64,000 nucleotides of DNA, taken from Paraphaeosphaeria minitans (Eukaryota > Ascomycota > Dothideomycetes > Pleosporales > Didymosphaeriaceae). The stretch spans positions 310,001-374,000 of the forward strand of contig WJXW01000004.1 of assembly GCA_015832175.1 (NCBI GenBank), written 5' to 3'. Made by a program: the position numbers and the translations under genes. Under the pieces are notes generated by a model. It had not been told where the DNA came from. It searched no databases and worked only from the letters and a program-made list of their open reading frames with translations. This document shows, in pieces, positions 57,023-64,000 of the stretch. The first letter of the stretch is position 1; each line of letters opens with the position of its first letter.

Positions 57023-58267
57023 AATGCCTAGCGTTGTCGGGCGTGTGCCATGTGTTTTGGTACCCCCAGTGGGGTCCGTGATTGGTCTCACTGGAGTGCA
57101 TTGGCCCGGCGGAACAAACGAAAACAGTTGATATAGAAACACAAGATACCAAATTGTCGGAAGAAACAAAAATATGAAATCAAGAGTGATCTGGAGCGCG
57201 ATGTGAAATTAAGAGCATGTCTATAATGACGAACAAGCCGAGCCTACAGCGATTGCAGGGCCCCCAGTTCCAGCATATCAGCGTCAAGTAAAGGATAAAA
57301 CGATGCACGCGTAATACACTCACGCCACAGCCCGTCCTCTCGCGGGGCATAATAAGCCAGATATTGACTAGTCCTTGACCAAGTAGCTGATCCAATTATA
57401 AGCCAGGAACTCCAACATAGACCAATTCAAGCCATCGTTAAACGGGAGGGTAACTCATCATAGCTTAAAGAGTGAAGATTTGACATCTTTCCAAACTCAA
57501 AACGGCCGACACAGAAAATGTTCCCTTTATTTAGAGCAGCCTTCCAGTGGCACGTGCCCCATACATGGGAATACATAGATGGAAAATATCACGATGAGGT
57601 AAAGCTGATCCTCGACAAAGTATACAGAGTAGAGTCTAACATTGATAATTCACCTTCTCGCCCGCCATGGAGTCAGATCAATATTCTGCTCAATGCGATT
57701 CTTACGGCAGTTACGATGTTCATTGTATGGGCATGGGATGACTCACTGTTTGAACGCTTTCTTTGATCGACCGTAACCCTACTAGGGTCGGCCAGTACGT
57801 GCTAAGTACTGTTGCGCACGCTGGTGCTGTGCTGTACTTGCCTACCTAGGATCCGCAGCGCGCGAAGCGATTCGGCCAGGCCATGGGCTTCTACACCACA
57901 GGCCAAGGTTTGGCCTTGCGACGTTTGGCCCGACGCATGTATAATCTTGGAATACTGTTTCCAGCACCGTAGTTGATCCTGGAGGCCTCGGGAATCCAGG
58001 AATCACGGTACCTGAGTGGTCGATAACGCAAGCTAGTGCAAGGTCTGGGTGCGTCAGGGCGAAATGCAACGATGAATCCCATGGCGAACTTGAGCACAAA
58101 GAACTCGTACAGAGCTAGGCTGCGCAGCACGCCTTTTCCCACTGAAGAGATGTCAGATGTACGACTACCTACGTCTCATATCTTAGATGACAGCGACCTC
58201 TCCGCACACCAAGCTACTACTCCACCTTCCACTCACAACCCCATCGCCCAGCCAGCCGGCCACGCCC
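57023..58267. other. Intergenic, one small possible frame
   Basis: An ATG-initiated 82-codon frame at 57518-57766 (+) ends in a hydrophobic segment near ILLNAILTAVTMFIVWAW. It is listed separately at low confidence. Otherwise nothing is seen. Confidence 0.45.
57518..57766 (+). CDS. Possible small membrane protein, 82 aa
   Basis: This is an open frame with ATG, MFPLFRAAFQWHVPHTWEY at the start and one C-terminal membrane-like segment. There is no homology I recognise and no intron. It could be chance or a fragment. Confidence 0.22.
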   Translation: MFPLFRAAFQWHVPHTWEYIDGKYHDEVKLILDKVYRVESNIDNSPSRPPWSQINILLNAILTAVTMFIVWAWDDSLFERFL

Positions 58268-59489
58268 CTACGCATGCCACTCAATCGACCTCCTCGCGTT
58301 CGTAAACGGCTTCTTCCGACACTGCGAGCTCGTATCCCCCCAAGCCTGCTGACTATAAACCCCATGCTCCTTCCAACTCCAACTCGTCCCATCCTTCAAC
58401 CACAGATTGATCGTAGCCGTGTACCCCAGATCCGCCTTCCCACTCGTCGCCGTCGCCTGGCACCAGACATGCTCGCCGGGCCCGATGGGCGCCTCGTACG
58501 TGATGGTGCGAGAGACGTCCGTCTCCTTGGTCTCCACTTTCTCGTTGGTCTGGCTGTACCCGTAGGAGAGCTCTAGGCCGCCGCCAACGGTGAAGGCGAG
58601 GAGGGAGGCCTCCCAGTGCGCGGAGACGGAGGTGCCGAAGGTTTTGGTCACCGAGGTCGTCGTGGAGGTCGAGGTGTGGACCGAGGCTGTGGTTTCGAAG
58701 GACCAGTTTATGGTGGCGTTGAGGTCGTTGGCGTGGTCGTACGAGTCGACGATTTGGAGTTCGATGCCCCTGGGGTACGTTAGCAAGCCTCACCTCGTAT
58801 CGAACGAGACGGAACGGAACAAAGAGAGGGAGGTAGATATGGCCGTACTTTCGCTGCGCATTCAGATTCTCCGGCGAGTCGTCGAACACCGGGTCCGTCA
58901 TGGTTATGTGGTCGATCTGGCTGCGCAGAAACAGCGCGTAGCCCTGCTTGATATCGTCTCCACCCCATCCACCAAACCCGAGCATTACGCCCGCGCCGAC
59001 ATCGACCGGGAACTCGGTCTTCTTACTCCTTGAATCGTGCCTATTCCCCACGTCAAACTCCCGCCCATCCGTCAGCACCATCCTGATGTTCCCCAACTTC
59101 TTCCCCCCGCCATTCCCCCCGCCATTCCCCCACAGACTGAAACTGTCCACAAACGTCTTGCTGTACTCCCAGTCGATGCTCTGGTGCTGCGGCGACGACC
59201 CAGGGACGCCGAAGATGCCGTGTCGGTCGCCGTTGGCATACTGGATCTGCAGCGCGTTAATGCCCTCGCGCTCGTCGTACCAGACGTCGAGACCTGTCAC
59301 GGGGATCCCGACGTCCCAGAGGGAGGAGCAGAAGGGGACCATGTTCTTGTCTTCGGATGGGTTGGTTTCGCCGATCTGCCAGATGAAGGCGAAGGGGCCG
59401 TTGGAGCAGTCTGCTGCGCTGGCAGAGGAGAGGAAGGTGGTGAGGGCGAGTACAGCTCCATAGAGGAGCGAAGAGGGAGGGAAGAACAT
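58268..59489 (-). CDS. Secreted jacalin-like lectin plus aerolysin-like pore-forming domain protein
   Basis: Exons are 59489-58849 and 58769-58268, 380 aa; the intron GTACGG...GCTAAC...CCCAG keeps phase 2. A signal peptide occupies residues 1-25 (ends SSASA). The N-terminal half (about 28-215) is beta-rich with VTGLDVWYDEREGINALQIQ and GKKLGNIRMVLTDGREFDV, a jacalin-type carbohydrate-binding pattern. The C-terminal half is rich in alternating Ser/Thr, with INWSFETTASVHTSTSTTTS and SYGYSQTNEKVETKETDVS. This is the amphipathic pattern of the aerolysin/ETX-MTX2 insertion region. The layout resembles natterin-like proteins. Such proteins can be toxins, defence or symbiosis effectors; the target is unknown. 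No disabling change is seen. Confidence 0.78.
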
Positions 59490-60542
59490 GGAGAGGGAGG
59501 TGGTTGTGAGGGACTGGGATGGTTGGGATGTAACGAGTGAATGTAGTAGGTGTTGAGTTACGACTGGAGTAAACCCGAATGACTAGTAAAGAACGTAGGG
59601 AATTTGAGAAGCGGATTGCCGTGCGGAATAATGCCACATTGGAGGACCCGTACAGCATTATATACTACATGCAAGCACCGGAGTTGCGGTGCTTGGCTGG
59701 AGATTCCATGGACTTTGTTGATCGAGCTGATGGTATTTTTGGTAGGTCGAAAGCATATGGTGCACTCTCGACGAGTCCTCTTGTGTGAACCCCGATACCT
59801 AGGTAGCGGAGCAGAGGCTTGGCGTTGGCGAGCATTCTTAGCGGCAAATTTCGTATTCAGAGGTGGATCAGCCGAGTTACCCGTGGTCTGAGACAAACTT
59901 AGCGAGACAAAAGGTTAAGTTGCTTAGATCTTGTATGTCCAGTCTTGTGGTTTGGCACTCTTTGCTCCGTTGTTGATGACATCTAGGTGAGTGTTCAACT
60001 ACCACAGGTACGGAAATGGCCATCGCGACACCTGTTTTCTGCAAATCAATGGAGGCTATCAGTACGTGACACCGCATATCATGTTTATGTCACTGACGTT
60101 ACTCCCATCGCTTAATCGCAAGTCCTTGATCGTGTGGGTGGAGATGCACGGAGTACGTAGGGGCGGAAAGGCTTATTCATTGCGGAGCGGGCACCGGTCG
60201 GACCTTGGCGATTAATCAGCAAACAATATTCGCGTGTTGATGGACACCCAAAAGAAAGACAAAAGACTAGTAGAAAAAATGGACAAGCGGCACCTTGGTG
60301 TAACGGTAAACGTGAGGGTATAATATTGTTATCTGGTATCTCAACAAATTCTCAAGCATCCCTCTCGTCAGGAGAGGAGGGGCTTGTATGTGGAGCCATC
60401 CCAAGACTTTCACAGTGGCAATGATAGCCATAGGACGGTTTCAGGTCCAAGTTTTCCAATGAAGAGACGAAAACGGTGAGCTTTCCGAAGAAACCGATCT
60501 AGCGAGCGAGAGTCTGAATGACTCGAAGATAGATCATGCACT
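59490..60542. other. Intergenic, no gene seen
   Basis: There is no supported frame. A tRNA A-box-like string near 60295-60320 has no matching B box or acceptor stem. Confidence 0.5.
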
Positions 60543-62363
60543 CTAGAACAACCACGAGACAAACGTGCGATAGAACCAATTCTGCTTTCCGGCGGGTCGC
60601 GCCGCTTTTGCGGCCAAGAAAGCCTCTTCCTCGCGATCGATCTCGTCCTTGCCCGTGTAGAAATCCGCTGAAACCTGGTTAGCATGTGCATCAATCTGGA
60701 ACACGACGAGTTTGACTTACCCTCGAGCGGTCGGACGCGTCGAGATTTCATGGTGAACTTATAGCCGAAAATGCAAATGAGATACACCGGGATGGCGAGG
60801 TATCCAGTGATGAAGTTCTTGTAGTCGAAGTCCCCATATTTCGGGGAGCGAGTGAAGACATTGAAGTTCTTGGTCAAGGCGATCAGGACACAGAAGAAGA
60901 GGGCGAAGTAAGAGCCCCAGATACCCAAAGGTGCAACAAAAGGCATCTGTGCGTCCGTAATGCCTTGAGCCCTACGCGCCTTGACGAAGAAGATATGCGT
61001 GACCAGGAGCGAGATCCAGGCGCACAGACCGAAGATGGACACCAAGTTGACGAAGTAGCTGAACACTTCGGTGGAGTCCTTCGCGGCGTTCATGAACGCG
61101 CTGCAGCAGAAAAGCGCTGAAATTGCGAGGGCAGGAACGGGCACTCCGCGTTTGTCAGTCCACCTGAAAATCTTTGGTGCGTGGCCACGCTCTGCAAGAC
61201 CGAAGATGGTGCGGGATGCAATGTACAAGTCCGAGTTCGAAGCGCTGAAGGTGAACAGTAAGATGCAACCGTTCACGATACCAGCGAGATGCGGAATATT
61301 CGCGTTTGCAATGGCAATGACGAATGGGGACGCCTTTGCGCTGGTGGTCGCCGAATTGGCCTTGACAAGAGCGGGATCGTCGTACGCAATAAGCATGCCC
61401 AGGAAGAAGACGCTCAAGACGTAGAAGAACAGGATCCGGTAGAACGTCAGCTTGATGGCCCGGGGAATGGTCTTGCGGGGGTTCTGGGCCTCTCCGACGG
61501 TCACACCAATCAGCTCCGTGCCGAGATAGGCAAACACTGCGTTGACGAAAGAGCTCCAGAAGCCGTAGAATTTGCCTGCCGATGCATCGCCCTTCTGGAT
61601 GTACGGCGCAAATGCTCCGGGGTTCTTCCAGTATTTGAATCCGGTTGCGGGACCTGGGCCAGCTCCAACAGCAAGGAGGAAGGACAGGAAGATTACGCCA
61701 ATGATAACCACAACTTTGATGGAACTGAGCCAAAACTCAAGCTCCCCAAAGAAGCGAATACCGAAGTAGTTGATGGCTATGATGACGACCAGAAACACGG
61801 CGATGAACACTCCCGGATTCACCTTGTCGGGCGGACACCAGTATTGGATGATTAAAGCAGTTGCAGTCAGCTGGTTTGGCGTAGTGATGATGTATTTGCA
61901 CCAGTAGGTCCATCCAAGAGCAAATCCAAGAGCGGGGTCAACGAAACGGGTCGCGTAGCCGGAGAAACCAGATGCGTGTGGGAGCCATGCTGCCATCTCA
62001 CCAAGACCACTCATGACGATCCAGACGAGGAAACCGACGAAGGTGTAAGAAATAAGAATTGAGGCGGGTCTACGATAGGCATTAGCATATGGACACTGAA
62101 AACAAAACCACCATGGCATACCCAGATTGTGCCAGCGCCTTTCCTGTACCAATGATCAAGCCAGTTCCGATAGCACCGCCGATCGCGATCATGGTAATAT
62201 GACGCGACTTGAGACCACGATGCAAGTGCTGGTGGTCCTGGTACTCGACGACTCCATCGGCGGCCACTGGGGCCGCGGTGACACCCGCCTCATATTCTGT
62301 CTTGCCATATTCCGCGTTCGCACCGTCCGAGGACGAGTTCGAGTGTCTATTAATGATGGCCAT
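60543..62363 (-). CDS. Amino-acid permease, Dip5-like (YAT family)
   Basis: Exons are 62363-62122, 62069-60721 and 60667-60543, 571 aa. The introns (GTATGC...CGTAG; GTAAGT...GCTAAC...TCAG) keep phase. The N-terminal tail (1-50) is cytosolic, then HRGLKSRHITMIAIGGAIGT begins helix 1 with the substrate-binding GAIGTGL. The signature GLGEMAAWLPHASGFSGYA follows, then WTYWCKYIITTPNQLTA. There are about 12 membrane helices. Similarity is closest to Dip5-type dicarboxylic amino-acid permeases as I know them (glutamate/aspartate uptake at the plasma membrane). The C-terminal exon has KDEIDREEEAFLAAKAARP and ends FVSWLF. Substrate range is inferred. Confidence 0.92.
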
Positions 62364-64000
62364 TTTTTTCTGGATCTCAAGCTGAGAGACGACGAGCTTG
62401 AGTGGATATGTATGCGGCGCGGGAGGGGCTCCTGGTCGCAGCGAACAAAGATTGTGCGAAATGACAATCCTTTGCAGGAGTGGGTGCTCCTGTAAGAACG
62501 TAGGCGACCGACGCAAACAGCGAAAAAAAGCCTCGGGACACCTGGTGCTGCGGCCTTCACCGGTATATATACGACCAAGGCAAAATCGAGCACTAAGCAC
62601 AGCGGCTGGATGACAAGCGATTATCAGCTAGGCTTACGCTGCTGGCGCCACGGCACGCGCGACGTAATCTCAGAGAAGCCAAGAAGAGGCGATGGAAGAG
62701 GGATCGAAAGAGAATCCCACACAGGTTGGCGCTTCAACGCAGCGCGCAGTCGGCCTATATCGGTTTTACGTACAGCTCCAATGGCCAGGTCGTGTGCACC
62801 CCACAAGAGTGAGCGGCCCAGTGAGCTTCCTGTCTAGGAACGGTGCGTTCGTCAACCCCGTCTGTGTGCACTTGGCAGGCGTATTGGCGTTGGGCCAAGC
62901 CATTGCGAGTTGATAAGGCTTCTGGAATGCGGCGCAGAACAAATCGCACAGATTGGACTCGGGTGCTATGGTGGAAAGGCTCATGTCTCCGGGGCGCGTG
63001 TGCCTGACCTGGAGCACCGTCTCGGGAGCGAACAAGGCTCTGGTGGTAGCATCGACTCGGCGGACAGAGGACAAGTGGTGATTGAATTTGAGACAAGGTT
63101 AGAGGAAGATGGGCGTGGCGGATCAAGGTGGGGAAGCGTGCGGATGCCCAGCCGCCAGCACGTTGCTGACCCCGGGCCTAGAACCCAACAGGGCTAGCGC
63201 GGGCGAGTGCAGGATGAATTTCGCTATCACCGTCAGCCACCCACCACCGTGGAAGAGGAAGTTTGCGGCTCGCGACCCCCGACATTTATCTTCAGAAGCT
63301 TCCAAGAGCTGCATCGCTTGATGTGTTTTTGAGTCCTTAGCTGCGCGGCAGCCACGATGCCTTCTAGCGTCCTCCTTTCGGGGTGCCGGTACACTGCGCT
63401 ACGCGGATGCGCCTCCTCACGACCAAGGGAAGAGCCGCAGAATATCCCCATGCTTGCTCAACCCAGTCGCGTCGTGACAGGATGCACGCCAACAAAGTCT
63501 AGGCTCTGTAGACCTCGCGCGCCTGGAGACGAAGTTTGTCTGGCCGAAGTGGCCGAAGTATTAGGAGTCTTTGCCAGGATCAATAGCCTCCATGCTAACC
63601 CGGCCATGTGATCTGTCCTCTCAACCTACCCCCGATGATGAAGTCCAAGACAAGAGGGCTACGCTGTAGTCTATGAAGGCCCCCGTCTTGCATCGCTAGG
63701 CCTAGGCATTGTCTAGGTACGAGGGGAAACTGCCTTCCCTGTCGTTCACGCCCGGATAACATTCGACTACCTACCTAGGTTGTCTACGTCCAACAACCAC
63801 ACCACGACGTCGAGCTCACCAACTCAAAGTGCTTCGTCCGACCATTCCACTCCTGTCGTGCAACGCTGCAAGGTACATCAAAAAGCATCTGCAAACGGAA
63901 TGAGGAATCGTTATCACGCCAAGTCGGAGACCCATAGAAGGCCCATTGCTCCACTTCGCAGCTTCTACACACGCGGCCACTACGGCGACATGTATCATTG
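62364..64000. other. Intergenic to window end, no supported gene
   Basis: The left part is the promoter of the permease. A 102-codon minus-strand frame at 63074-62769 and frames at the right edge (63784-63998) have no recognisable domain. The edge frames may belong to a gene that continues outside the window. Confidence 0.45.

Noticed and set aside
60288..60360. A-box-like string TTGGTGTAACGGTAA suggesting a third tRNA
   Set aside because: No B box (GGTTCRANNCC), no pairing acceptor stem and no T-run terminator follow.
1..64000. Transposons, LTR elements, CRISPR arrays or a secondary-metabolite cluster
   Set aside because: No transposase, reverse transcriptase, long terminal or inverted repeats, spaced direct repeats, PKS/NRPS or terpene-synthase motifs were seen on either strand.

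Overview
The window is nuclear DNA of a filamentous ascomycete (Pezizomycotina, probably Dothideomycetes; the class is inferred). Protein genes carry short spliceosomal introns of about 45-160 nt with GTAWGT-type donors, CTAAC/CTGAC branch sites and CAG/TAG acceptors. Several families are typical of moulds: HET domain, BYS1 thaumatin-like, DUF7728, fungal CorA-like. Both tRNA genes contain introns, and short TAGG/CCTA repeats are scattered between genes. Gene models below were made by joining open frames at splice signals and checking phase; each complete model is an exact multiple of three.

Layout. 0.6-5.8 kb: a BTB/POZ protein (-) and the Rpd3L-type PHD protein Cti6 (+). 7.7-8.3 kb: a decayed pectin methylesterase. 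8.5-10.8 kb: a secreted-entry multi-pass membrane protein of unknown family. 10.8-15.2 kb: a gene-poor stretch. 15.2-20.7 kb: an EthD-like protein (-), an intact HET-domain protein (+) and a secreted BYS1-type thaumatin-like protein (-). 23.2-26.0 kb: a decayed short-chain dehydrogenase and a small GPI-anchored-type protein. 27.9-32.5 kb: a compact housekeeping block with hydroxymethylbilane synthase (+), NAD kinase (-) and a magnesium-chelatase-family protein (-, seven exons). 34.4-36.1 kb: an F-box protein. 36.8-41.1 kb: a large, multiply frameshifted CorA-like transporter pseudogene. 42.2-42.4 kb: two intron-containing tRNA genes, apparently one dicistronic Pol III unit. 43.3-50.9 kb: a tandem-PH protein (-), the ribosome-assembly GTPase Efl1/Ria1 (+) and a DUF7728 membrane protein (+). 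51.6-52.1 kb: a HET-domain remnant. 52.3-57.0 kb: a CCCH-finger/coiled-coil protein (-), a conserved small protein (-) and a DUF2237-like protein (+). 58.3-62.4 kb: a secreted jacalin/aerolysin-like protein (-) and a Dip5-type amino-acid permease (-).

There is no gene cluster in the secondary-metabolism sense. Conserved single-copy genes (Cti6, HMBS, NAD kinase, Efl1, PH protein, permease) alternate with accessory or decaying genes (PME, SDR, CorA-like, HET). No retrotransposon, DNA transposon, CRISPR array or bacterial-type operon was seen. The observations most worth checking are the four pseudogenes, the dicistronic tRNA pair, the unknown membrane protein, the aerolysin-like fusion and several unusual introns (GC-AG, a 21-nt micro-exon, a 48-nt in-frame intron).
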